This document shows positions 1 to 8,955 of a stretch of DNA of 15,046 nt, in pieces. A model generated the notes under the pieces. It searched no databases. It worked only from the letters and a program-made list of their open reading frames with translations, and was not told the origin of the DNA. The translations under genes were made by a program, and so were the position numbers. The DNA is from Conidiobolus incongruus B7586 (Eukaryota > Entomophthoromycota > Entomophthoromycetes > Entomophthorales > Conidiobolaceae): positions 1 through 15,046 of the forward strand of contig JNEM01006269.1 of assembly GCA_000697335.1 (NCBI GenBank), written 5' to 3'. Numbering within the stretch: the stretch's first letter is position 1; each line of letters opens with the position of its first letter.

Positions 1-2535
1 ATATATTTTCAGATATATTTTTAAATATAAACTAATTGATTATTCAATAATATTGAGATAAATTAATTAAAAAATTAATTAAAAAAACAAAGTCCAAAAG
101 CAATTTGGATAATATTTATGATGAAATAAATATCATATTAAAATATCATATCATAAAATATTTTAATATATGAAAAGTAATATAGATATTTTTAAATTTT
201 TCTAAGTTAAAAATTAAAAAACTTTCAATAAATAAAATTAATATTAATTATCAAGGAATAGCTTGAATAATTTATGTATCATTAAATTTAAATAATTAAT
301 TAATATTTAACAAGTTAATTCATTAATAATTAATAGTTTTATCTATTATAATATTATTTTCAATTAATATGGAATAGATTGAATATTCAAAAATAACTAA
401 ATATAGTTATATTTCTATTTAATTTATAATATGAAAAAAATTAAGAATATAATCTATTAATTTAATCATTATAAGATATCTTTATAAATTATTGTATTAT
501 TAAATTGGAGATTAACTAATGAATATTGGAACCAGAGTATTAGTGATACAAATTACAACTAGATAGAAGAAATCATAATGTGAACAAATATACTTGTTAT
601 TAAAAATAACTATTATTAAAATTTTAAATCGAGAATAGGATCAAAACTAAAAATAATATAATAATTTATTTTTATTTGAAATAATTAAGAATCAATCTCA
701 CAAATTAATTAATATCTCTATAACTCCAATAATAAACAATATGAGTGGAATAAAATGAATTAATTTATTATAAAATAAAATAGTTGAGTATACTTAAATA
801 TCTGAAAATCATCATGATAAGTTTCAGGTTAAAAAATCTTCTATATTTGTTATAATATTTGGATATGTAATTATTAATTAGATAAAATTGATAGTTCTGC
901 AATAGTTTTTAATATAATAGTTTATAATATTAAATCTTCAAATCAAACAAAATACAAAAACTATATAATATAAACATATTTTCAAAACAATATTTAATTA
1001 AATTTCACATCATATTCTAAATTCCAAAACTATGTCCAATTTCAACAAATTTAAATTTTTTACTCTTAAAAATATCTGATAATATATTTTTAAAAGAATC
1101 TTAACAATTTTCCAAATAGCTATAAATATAATAATAATAATATTAATAATAAATTTGGAATTTTAATTAAAGTTAAAATTGAGACATCAATATATAAAAC
1201 ACGTGAACAGATTATTTTGAATTTAAGATAAATGTTGATAAAACTGAATTGTATTGGATGTAGGGGATGATAGCTTTGAAAAAGTGTTTAATAAATTAAT
1301 TTCAAACTTTTCAGATTTTAGGCCGTCAAATATCAAACTAATAATTTTGACCAATTAATCAATTTGTCTAGTCATTTGTTTCAATGATATCACTTAATGA
1401 TCCACTGTGAAAATTTTGATAATTACAGTCAATAACAATCCATGCAAAAATAGAACTGAAACTCACAAGCACTGATGTGTACCACATAACAATTTAGGGG
1501 AACTTTCTAATAAATGAACTTTACAAAAGAATTACCAAACTTTGAAATATACATTTTTATCCAATATTCTTCCAATATTGGTCCTAGCTAAAATATATAA
1601 TATTATTATAATATCAGTCAAAACAATTTTTCACCATGATATTTTTCAAGATTGACGGACGATAAAAAACATTAATTTTCCAAACTTAAGGATTTTATCT
1701 ACTGTTACACGAAGGTTTGGTTTAATTGCATAAGTTGTTAATCAAATTGATTGTATGTCCAAGTTTTTGAGGAATTTTATAGTTAAAGGTATCAGTAATC
1801 TGATTAACAAGGATTAAAACAATTAATGTAATATTTCAAAAGCTATCAGTTTTAATCTCTCAATATTTCAAACTATGTAATTTTATAATTTTACTGGGTT
1901 TCAATACATTTTAATTCTTTATAAAATTCACAACCTATAAATTTTCAACATTCTTGGACAAATGGTGAAAAATTGTTCAAAAGGTTAAAAAACAGTAACC
2001 TAGAAAGATTTGATAATTCTTGGGCTTTAAATCATTTCACGTAATTTATTTGAGTTATAATTAAATCACTGTAGGTTGGCTGATGAACTAAGAAGAATTT
2101 TGAAATGTTTATACTTTGGTGTTAATAATCAATTACTTGAGATTTTTTTAACTTTGAAAAGATAATTTAAGATTAAAAATGATAAAAAAGAGAAAAATCA
2201 ATAATTAGATCATGAAAATAATCTGGATCAAAATATATTAGATGAACCATAAAATTAATAAATATTATGAATAAGAATACTATTTTGTACTTCGCATAAG
2301 CGGAATTTTTAATATATAAATAAGCAAATTATTATCAAATTTTAGCCATTTTAATCTCTAATACTCTATCACAAGTATTTAAATTCTATTTAGAATTCTC
2401 GAATAAAGTTGTTACTTTTCGTTGACAATATTATAAATAGAGTATTCCAATTCAATTTCAATAAGAAATTAAAGTGAGGAGTTGATTTTAATCGAATCAC
2501 TTTAAATAATTAAACCAGTTCGTTTCCATACTTGA
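1..2535. other. AT-rich intergenic DNA, no convincing gene
   Basis: Positions 1 to about 1200 are extremely AT-rich, with dense stops in all frames and a short ATA-type microsatellite near 1128-1150. From about 1200 to 2165 the sequence is somewhat less AT-rich and holds several plus-strand open stretches of 23-43 codons, for example 1248-1358 and one ending near 2160. They lie in different frames, have no obvious start, and match nothing I recognise. They may be remnants of an old gene or chance. No RNA gene or transposon ends were seen. Confidence 0.6.
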
Positions 2536-2539
2536 ACCT

Positions 2540-2552
2540 TTATATATATAAA
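2540..2552 (+). promoter_or_regulatory. TATA-like element upstream of first CorA gene
   Basis: A TATATATATAAA stretch lies about 105 bp upstream of the ATG at 2656. With a usual TATA-to-start distance of about 30 bp, transcription would begin near 2575-2590. That would place both upstream ATGs (2606 and 2633) inside the mRNA leader. AT-rich DNA makes chance TATA runs common, so this is inferred from position. Confidence 0.4.
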
Positions 2553-2605
2553 CCAGGATTGAGGTTAATTCTTTCAAGTTTTTTCTCGTGTGTTATTTAT
2601 TTTCA

Positions 2606-2656
2606 ATGGTCTGTGATATTCTGTCGAATTTTATGGACTTTGTAATTTTTGAATAA
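2606..2656 (+). promoter_or_regulatory. Upstream ORF (16 codons) overlapping the main start
   Basis: ATG at 2606 opens a 16-codon frame (MVCDILSNFMDFVIFE), with a second in-frame ATG at 2633. It ends with TAA at 2654-2656. The last base of that stop is the first base of the main ATG (TAATG), in a different frame. Ribosomes that translate it would finish exactly on the start of the CorA gene, a layout compatible with termination-reinitiation. Whether the leader contains it depends on the transcription start, which was not observed. Confidence 0.45.
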
Positions 2657-3984
2657 TGGATTTCGATAAGACGCTTACTACGAATCAGCTCAACAGCAGT
2701 CTCGATAATAGAGAAAATATGTTGGTGAATGGTGAACCTATCGAAACCGTCAACTTCTACCGTGACGATATCAATACCGAGAACGAGACCAAAGAGCCCA
2801 ACTTTAATCTCGGGTTACTCAAAAGCCTCTTGGACAACGAACTCAACCACTCTCCATTCGTTCAACCATCACCAGCGGGTGCCGAACTATATTACAATGC
2901 ATCCACTATTGATTTCGGATCCGAGCAGAAGCAATCTCGATTCTTATTCTATTCACCGGTGACAGGGGGTGTAAAAGCATCCAACTTCCAGGAGTTCCAC
3001 GCCAAAGGGGTCGATATAGTAGGAGGGTTAGGTAGTGAATGTTTTTGGTTAGATGTAGTTGCCCCTACCGCTAAGGAGATGGCTGCATTCGCCAAAATTT
3101 TTAAAATTCATCCGCTTACTGTTGAAGATATTATGACAGAGGAAGTACGTGAAAAATGTGAGCTATTCAAGCATTACTACTTCGTTGCTTTTAGATCTTT
3201 CAAGGAATCCAGCGATGTTTATGGCGATCATGCACTTTTTCAACCTTTGAATATTTACAGTATCGTTTATAAGACGGGAATTGTTACCTTTCATTCTGAT
3301 TTTCACAGTTTGGCTATGAATACTCTGCGAAAGATTGATCAGCTCAAATCCAATATGAAATTGACCCCCGATTGGATCAATTACTCAATTTTGGATGAAG
3401 TTACCGATAATTTTGGTCCTTTATTGCGTCAGATAGAACTCGAAGTGGACTGTGTCGACGAACTTGTCCTAATCCTTAAAGGGAACGATCAGGCCGATAT
3501 GCTTCGAAGAATTGGGTATGCCCGCAAGCGCGTCACGGCGATTTTGCGACTTCTTACAAGTAAACCAGATGTCATCAAAGCATTAACTTTGCGCTACGAA
3601 GATCGCATCATTAAGAGTGCCACTCGGGAGGGCACTGCCGACATCAAATTGTATCTTTCGGACATTCAAGATCATTTAGTTACAATGGTACAAAATCTTC
3701 TTCATTACGAAAAAGTACTATCCAGAGCTCATTCCAACTACTTGGCACAAATCAGTATCGAAATGACACAAGTGAGTAACAAAATCAACGATGTCGTCGC
3801 GAAATTGACAGCTATTGCCTCAGTATTGCTTCCCATGAACGTGATTAGTGGTATGTGGGGTATGAACGTGCAAGTGCCCGGCCAGGATGTCGATAATTTG
3901 AACTGGTTCTTCAGCATTACCGCTTGTATGGTCGCCATCGCTTTCCTCGTATTCTGTTTTGTCAAGCGCTATTATATCACTTAA
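2656..3984 (+). CDS. CorA-family Mg2+ transporter, ALR1/MNR2-like (paralogue 1)
   Basis: This encodes a 442-aa member of the CorA/ALR/MNR2 family, membrane pentamers that pass Mg2+ and sometimes other divalent cations. Residues 1-95 are polar and poorly conserved. The soluble domain begins around 96, with FWLDVVAPT at 130-138 and IHPLTVEDIMTEEVREKCE at 151-169. A long helical region follows (about 235-380). Transmembrane helix 1 is about 380-400, ending in GMWGMN with the signature GMN at 402-404 followed by VQVPGQ. Helix 2 is about 416-436, with a short basic C-terminal tail (KRYYIT). P393 and N395 of helix 1 are present, so all visible pore features are intact. It has no introns. It is shorter than yeast Alr1 or Mnr2 because the N-terminal extension is small. 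The start at 2656 is the first ATG in frame and follows an upstream ORF. The gene is convergent with its paralogue at 4696-6039. The sequence cannot say whether it sits in the plasma or vacuolar membrane. Confidence 0.93.
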   Translation: MDFDKTLTTNQLNSSLDNRENMLVNGEPIETVNFYRDDINTENETKEPNFNLGLLKSLLDNELNHSPFVQPSPAGAELYYNASTIDFGSEQKQSRFLFYSPVTGGVKASNFQEFHAKGVDIVGGLGSECFWLDVVAPTAKEMAAFAKIFKIHPLTVEDIMTEEVREKCELFKHYYFVAFRSFKESSDVYGDHALFQPLNIYSIVYKTGIVTFHSDFHSLAMNTLRKIDQLKSNMKLTPDWINYSILDEVTDNFGPLLRQIELEVDCVDELVLILKGNDQADMLRRIGYARKRVTAILRLLTSKPDVIKALTLRYEDRIIKSATREGTADIKLYLSDIQDHLVTMVQNLLHYEKVLSRAHSNYLAQISIEMTQVSNKINDVVAKLTAIASVLLPMNVISGMWGMNVQVPGQDVDNLNWFFSITACMVAIAFLVFCFVKRYYIT

Positions 3985-4695
3985 AGTTTCATTCTAATTT
4001 ATTCTTTTCTGTTATTTATCTTTTAAATAATATTTTTTTGGTTTAACGCTCTTTCCTTAAAAATTATTTCTTTAACAATATATAAAAAAGTTTAGAAATT
4101 AATAACTATTTGATATATGCTACCTATAATTAATAATGACTAATATTTATACTTTTTTATATTCAATAAATGAAAATTCTTAATTGATTTCCACTCAACA
4201 TCACTCCTTCAAATTCGAAATTATTTTTTTTTGAATCATTTGAAATTTAAGTTTACAATTATAAAAATTTATTAAGGAAAATTAATTGAGCTAAAGATTC
4301 ATTAAGGTCAAAAGTATTAAAGGAGGTCAGGTCCATGAATTTAGTATATATTAAGGGTGATAAATGAATTAAATATTTTCGAATAATGAACAAAAAATTA
4401 CCCAAATTATTATTACAAAATTTTTTTAGTTTGAAAATTAAAACTCATTAATAGCAATAATAATTTGACTAATTTTGGATATTCCCACCATAAACTACTT
4501 AATTAGAAATGAGTTATTCCAATTTATTCTCAATGTCAATATAGTAATTAATTGAGAATTGAAAAAAAATAAAGAAACCAAGGAAAAGTAAAAATTAACA
4601 ATATTTATTATCTCTATGGATGTGATGATTAAAAATAAATTAATTATTATAAAACTTAACAATTGTTAGTAGATATGTTGAAAGATAATGGTAAG
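3985..4695. other. Convergent 3' intergenic region between CorA paralogues
   Basis: This 711-bp AT-rich spacer separates the stops of two convergent paralogues. An AATAAA at 4165-4170 could serve the plus-strand gene, and an AATAAA on the minus strand (4609-4604), about 90 nt past the stop, could serve the minus-strand gene. A minus-strand 25-codon frame near 4340 is too short to support. No other gene is visible. Confidence 0.6.
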
Positions 4696-6039
4696 TTATT
4701 TGAGCATGTATCGCTTGACATAGAGGAAAAAGAGAGAAGCAATAAGGACCATGGATGCCGTAATACCAAAAAACCATGCGAGACTGGGTTCATCGCCATC
4801 CGCGGGCTGGCCGGGCACTTGTACATTCATTCCCCACATACCTGTGATGACATTCATAGGTAGGAGGACTGATGCAATAATGGTTAATTTGGCCACAGCA
4901 TCATTCGTTTTGTTACTCACTTGCGTCAATTCGATACTGATTTGTGCCAAGTAGTTGGAATGAGCTCTCGCTAAGACTTTTTCGTAGTGGAGCAAATTCT
5001 GCACCATGGTAATTAAATGATCTTGAATATCGCCCAAATACAATTTGATGTCAGTGCCGCCACTTCGTGACCGACCAATACGTTCCTCGGTGCGGGAGCT
5101 CAAAGCTTTGATGACGTCGGGCTTGCTGGTGAGAAGTCTGAGAAGAGTGGTGACTTTCTTTCTTGCATATCCAATTCTGCGGAGCATATCACTCTGCTCA
5201 TTAGCTTTGAGAATTAGTACGAGATCATCCACCGTGTCGACTTCAAGTTCGATTTGACGTAAAAGCGGAGCAAAATTATCGGTTATTTCATCTAAAATAC
5301 TGTAGTTAATCCAATCTGGGCTGAGGGTGACAATAGACTTCAACTGATCAATCTTTCTTAGAGTGGACTTGGTCAAACTATGATAATTGGAGTGAAAAGT
5401 AACTATTCCTGTTTTAAAAACCAAACTGTAAACGTTGAGAGGCTGAATTAAATTGCCAGTCAATTGAAATTCGCTTGAATTCTCTTGGAAGGTTCGGAAA
5501 GTGACAAAGTAATAGTGCTTGAATAATTCACACTTCTCGCGAACGTCCTCTGTCATAATATCTTCAACAGTAAGTGGATGAATCTTGAAAATTTTGCTTA
5601 GTGCTACCATCTCCTGCGCCGTGGGTGCCACTACATCCAGCCAGAAGAGCTCTCCATTAATTGCCCCGACTACATCAACGCCACGGTCATGGAACTCAGA
5701 AAACTTATTCACGGCGACGGAACCAGTGAGGGGAGAGTAGAGGAGAAAGCGGTGTTCCTTACTATTCACATCGCTCATCGCGCCATAATCGAATTGCGAT
5801 TCAAAAGCTGGTGAGTCCTTCAAGGGGGATTGACCATCCTGGTTATTTAAAATTGCCTTCAAGTACTCGACATTAAAGTTTTGGGGAGGCAGTTGCTGGG
5901 GCTGACTAGTAGGTGTACTCATCCCACTCGCACTAAACTCGCCGTTAAAGCCATCGAAAAGGATGGATGGGATCGTCTCCGAGCTCCTTTGATCTTTAAT
6001 AGTTTCATTATTATTATTCTGATTATTGGATTGACTCAT
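4696..6039 (-). CDS. CorA-family Mg2+ transporter, ALR1/MNR2-like (paralogue 2)
   Basis: This encodes a 447-aa CorA/ALR/MNR2 protein, a close paralogue of the one at 2656-3984. By eye it is roughly 70-80% identical from residue 97 onward and unrelated in the first 90 residues. The N terminus is Asn/Gln/Ser-rich (MSQSNNQNNNNETIKDQ), probably disordered. The core has FWLDVVAPT at 132-140, IHPLTVEDIMTEDVREKCE at 153-171 and PDWINYSILDE near 241. Helix 1 is about 382-402 with P394 and N396. The signature GMN is at 403-405 within GMWGMNVQVPGQ. Helix 2 is about 420-440, followed by KRYMLK. No intron is needed. The ATG at 6039 is the first in frame, close behind an upstream stop. All visible pore residues are intact, so it is expected to be a working Mg2+ channel subunit. 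The near-identical core suggests it could co-assemble with its neighbour, which is inference. Confidence 0.93.
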   Translation of the reverse strand: MSQSNNQNNNNETIKDQRSSETIPSILFDGFNGEFSASGMSTPTSQPQQLPPQNFNVEYLKAILNNQDGQSPLKDSPAFESQFDYGAMSDVNSKEHRFLLYSPLTGSVAVNKFSEFHDRGVDVVGAINGELFWLDVVAPTAQEMVALSKIFKIHPLTVEDIMTEDVREKCELFKHYYFVTFRTFQENSSEFQLTGNLIQPLNVYSLVFKTGIVTFHSNYHSLTKSTLRKIDQLKSIVTLSPDWINYSILDEITDNFAPLLRQIELEVDTVDDLVLILKANEQSDMLRRIGYARKKVTTLLRLLTSKPDVIKALSSRTEERIGRSRSGGTDIKLYLGDIQDHLITMVQNLLHYEKVLARAHSNYLAQISIELTQVSNKTNDAVAKLTIIASVLLPMNVITGMWGMNVQVPGQPADGDEPSLAWFFGITASMVLIASLFFLYVKRYMLK

Positions 6040-6097
6040 TTTTAACTACTATTAATAACTATAATTATTTTTTTAATACAAAAATAAATTAAGGAGA

Positions 6098-6201
6098 GAG
6101 ATACCAAAATTGAGGAGATACCAAATCCCTAATATTTATAACATTGAATCAAAAGGATTGGGTATGAGTGTGGAATTTATCAACTAGTTGATTGGTATCT
6201 C
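6098..6201. promoter_or_regulatory. Three copies of a 10-bp motif upstream of paralogue 2
   Basis: GAGATACCAA occurs at 6098-6107 and 6115-6124 in the same orientation, 17 bp apart, and again inverted at 6192-6201 (TTGGTATCTC). The two direct copies extend to 11 bp with a further A. They lie 59 to 162 bp upstream of the ATG at 6039 and flank a TATAAAT on the minus strand (6140-6134). Spacing and clustering suggest a binding site for a transcription factor or a leader element. The motif was not seen upstream of the other two CorA genes. Confidence 0.35.
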
Positions 6202-6999
6202 AAACCTTAAATCCAAAGGTTAAATTATTCATCCCACCTTTTCATTATGGGATTCCCAAATTAAAGCCATTGTTTGCTACGAGTACCAATTAAGAATTTA
6301 ATAATATCAATAATTTGCATTAATTTTTAAAATCTCTCTCTCAATTTAGCTATCAGATTAAGCAGTTTTAATTAAATTTTAATATTCTCATAATTTGGTT
6401 ATATTTTACACAAATACTGATTTCGTGTAAAGTTCTAGAGTTGATATTGCCATCCAAATATAACTTACCAAATTCTCATTAGAGCTTCAGACAAAAATAA
6501 CAATAGATCACAGTGATTCATTTCGAATTCTACTTTAGCCAATTAATTGGATGATAAATTCCATATTAAGAGTAACTAATGCGACACTCCCTACACATAA
6601 CTAACATACAGCAATCAGACATAAATTTGGAAAGTTGTAAAAATCCGTTGGGATTGCAAATTATTGACAAGGATCTGTACTACGCAATGTGCTAGTCATT
6701 ATTCGTTCATAACTGGTTGAAATATGTAATTATTTTGAAACATTAATTTGTATTGGAAGTTGGGATTGCGTGTTTTAATGGTTTGAATTCGTGTTGTTAA
6801 GCTTGGATTGTTGGAAAAATTTTGAAATTGTGGTAAAATCATGTTTGATTCAACATAATGAATCTGTTCTAATTTTTTTTCCAAATAATCAATATAAAAG
6901 GTTGAATTCAAATTGCTAAAAAGATATCGTAAGTAATATAAAATTTGAAAATTAGTAAAATAAAAGAAATTCATTGATTAAATGTAAAAAAAGAAAAAA
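6202..6999. other. Intergenic DNA, no supported gene
   Basis: A small inverted repeat (AACCTT/AAGGTT, 7-nt loop) lies at 6203-6221 beside the 10-bp motif cluster. A 91-codon minus-strand frame at 6699-6974 is rich in Asn, Phe, Tyr and Ile, resembles no family I know, and is about the length expected by chance in DNA this AT-rich. T-runs on the minus strand just below 7000 fit a Pol III terminator for the tRNA gene. Confidence 0.5.
6978..6999 (-). terminator. Pol III oligo-T terminator for tRNA-Gly
   Basis: On the minus strand the tRNA 3' end is followed at once by ATTTTTTCTTTTTTTAC, two runs of six or more T. This is the normal termination signal for RNA polymerase III. Confidence 0.6.
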
Positions 7000-7071
7000 T
7001 GCGCCAGCTGGGAATCGAACCCAGACCACTTGCTTGGAAGGCGAGTATTCTAACCATTATACTACTGGCGC
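7000..7071 (-). tRNA. tRNA-Gly (anticodon UCC)
   Basis: A 72-nt cloverleaf reads on the minus strand from 7071 to 7000. The 7-bp acceptor stem GCGCCAG/CTGGCGC is perfect with discriminator A, and the T-arm is CTGGG-TTCGATT-CCCAG. The anticodon loop is CTTCCAA, giving anticodon TCC, which reads Gly GGA. The B box GGTTCGATTCC is canonical. No CCA is encoded and there is no intron. The anticodon stem CTCGC/GCAAG has a C-A mismatch at its middle pair. A T-rich stretch directly downstream is a good Pol III terminator. Confidence 0.93.
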
Positions 7072-7295
7072 TTAAAAAATAACATCATTTAATTTATATA
7101 ACCCTTATTTCTAAAGATTTTAATTTGATATGAAGAAATTTATGTATATTATAACGTTTTCATCTTTTTATTATAATAGTATTAACTAAATTTATTAAAA
7201 GGTTTCAATAATTAAATTAAATAATAGAATTATTTATACCTATTAGTATTACGCCAATCAATCTTTTTATGACTGAATAGATATTTAGGTAAATA

Positions 7296-8915
7296 TTATT
7301 TAGCTTTTCTAAATTTGAAAGGGAGCCAATCGGAAAGAGCTGTACCGACCTTATGGAACTCTTCCAATCCTACAGTCTTGTGATATTTGGATTTGGGCTT
7401 GGAGTCTACGAGAGTGGAATGGTCTTCGGATGCGAGAGCGTTGGTAGCGAAGCGATTGGCGAGGTAAGCGAGAATGAGTGAAAGTGATATGGTGACGCCA
7501 ACAATGCCGAAGAACCAGTCTAGCGGCCATGCCACATTTTCGGGAGGTTGTCCAGGTACGAGCATTCGCATACCCCATGTACCGGAGACTGTAAGACCGA
7601 TAGAGACGACTGCACCAAAGTAAGTCAATCGGAGGGAGCCTGTCAAGGATCTTTGATCCTGCTGGATAACCTTCAAACTCATATGGGTAGTATAACATGC
7701 GTGAAGGTTTCTCATTATAGTTTCCATATGAGAAATTCCTTGATTGAGAGAAATTGCATGATCTTCAACATCTCCCAAGTATAGTTGGATACCCTCCCAT
7801 GGTAATTTCTGACTTGTGACTTTCTTAATGAGCCCCCGGCAGATTTCAGCTTTGGCATGAGTAAGTTTGCTGAGACCGAACACTTGATATTTTACAACGC
7901 CAAGTACTTTAAGCTGAGCCTGGTAGTCAACAGTCAGATCATTTTTCTTATCAACAGGTTCATCTTTGGAATCAAACATTCCATCTTCGATTCCTTGGAC
8001 TTTTTCTTCCAAATATTTGAGGATATCTGTAAGTTCGTCAACTACTTCATCCAGAATCGCATATGCAATCCATCCAGAATGAATTTTCAAATGTGATTTG
8101 ATCAGGTTTACCCTTTTAATTACCTTATCTTGGTATCTGACAGAATCCAACTGGATAGATATAATCCCTCTTGGAAAGACAATCAAGTGAACAGGTGTGC
8201 CAATTACTCTCACATCTCGCATCAAGCTTCCAACAGTAAGCTCATCAGACAATGCAAGAAGTGAAACGTAGAGATAGTTATCATAGTGTTCCCATCTTTC
8301 AATACCACTGGAAGACTGAATATTCTCAAGAGTGATGGGATGAAGTTTGAATCGAATGGAAAGTTCTTCGAGCTCCGTGCTCGTAGGATTAGTAATATCC
8401 AGCCAAAAAGTACCATCATTCCCTCTACTGTCATCGTCAAAACGCTCCAAAGATATTTCACTTAGGAAGTTGAAGGTGGTAGCTCCTTCCTCTGAATCAT
8501 AATAATTAATCCTTGGAAGTTTTAAGGTCTAAAAATAATTACAAAATTAATAATACTGAACAAAATATTGATTGAATAATGTTACCTGAGTTATTTTGTT
8601 AGATTTTTCATTGGTAAAAAGACTAGCGTTACTACCCCTACTGATAAATCGACTTAGAGCAGAGTGGTCGATCCAACTACTCGCACGACTTCCTCGACGC
8701 TGGCTCAGTCTCGAGACGCTGGGAGCGGCTCTCGGCGAGTGCGGGGGAGCTAATGTATTTTGGGTCCCCATTGTAGTGGTTCTCGGTAAATGACCAGCAA
8801 ATGTAGGTAATTGAACTATAGAATCTTCCAACTCCAAAGGATTTAAATCGTCGTCCCTAGTAGCTTGTGGTAAAATTAAGGGGGAAATGCCCGGTTTTTC
8901 GACTCTATGAGACAT
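7296..8915 (-). CDS. Divergent CorA-family protein with GMR in place of GMN
   Basis: Two exons, 8915-8586 and 8528-7296, give 520 aa. The ATG at 8915 is the first in frame; the frame opens slightly further upstream only with non-ATG codons. Residues 1-110 are Ser/Arg/Pro-rich and probably disordered (RRGSRASSW near 76-84). The CorA soluble domain follows, with FWLDITNPT at 150-158, KLHPITLENI near 171-180 and SGWIAYAILDEV near 261-272. Helix 1 is about 408-428 and helix 2 about 448-468. A 50-residue basic tail follows (KPKSKYHK, ending FKFRKAK). The signature GMN is GMR (429-431, codon CGA) inside GTWGMRMLVPGQ. Helix 1 also lacks the Pro and Asn conserved in the two neighbours (I420 and L422 here). 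The frame is otherwise intact, so this is not an obvious pseudogene. The fold is clear; transport activity is doubtful. It may be a regulatory or non-conducting subunit, or a channel of altered selectivity, both inference. Confidence 0.88.
8529..8585 (-). other. Spliceosomal intron in divergent CorA gene (57 nt)
   Basis: On the minus strand the intron begins GTAACA after ACTCAG and ends TTTTTAG before ACCTTAAAAC. TATTAAT about 20 nt before the 3' end is a plausible branch site. It is phase 0, joining residues ...NKITQ and TLKLPR.... Removal joins the N-terminal frame to the CorA domain, and unspliced reading hits a stop within the intron. Splice sites are read from sequence only. Confidence 0.8.
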
Positions 8916-8948
8916 TGTAGTATACAATTTTCAAGTATATACGATTAA

Positions 8949-8955
8949 TTATATA
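8949..8955 (-). promoter_or_regulatory. TATA-like element of divergent CorA gene
   Basis: TATATAA on the minus strand lies about 34 bp upstream of the ATG at 8915. If it is used, the mRNA leader would be only a few nucleotides long. Low certainty in such AT-rich DNA. Confidence 0.25.

Noticed and set aside
1654-1733. Possible leucine-rich-repeat remnant
   Set aside because: The apparent motif depended on miscounting a base at a line break; on rereading, the frame is interrupted.
6699-6974. 91-codon minus-strand frame upstream of nothing obvious, next to tRNA-Gly
   Set aside because: Composition follows the AT-rich background, no family is recognised, and about one frame of this length is expected by chance in 15 kb of such DNA.
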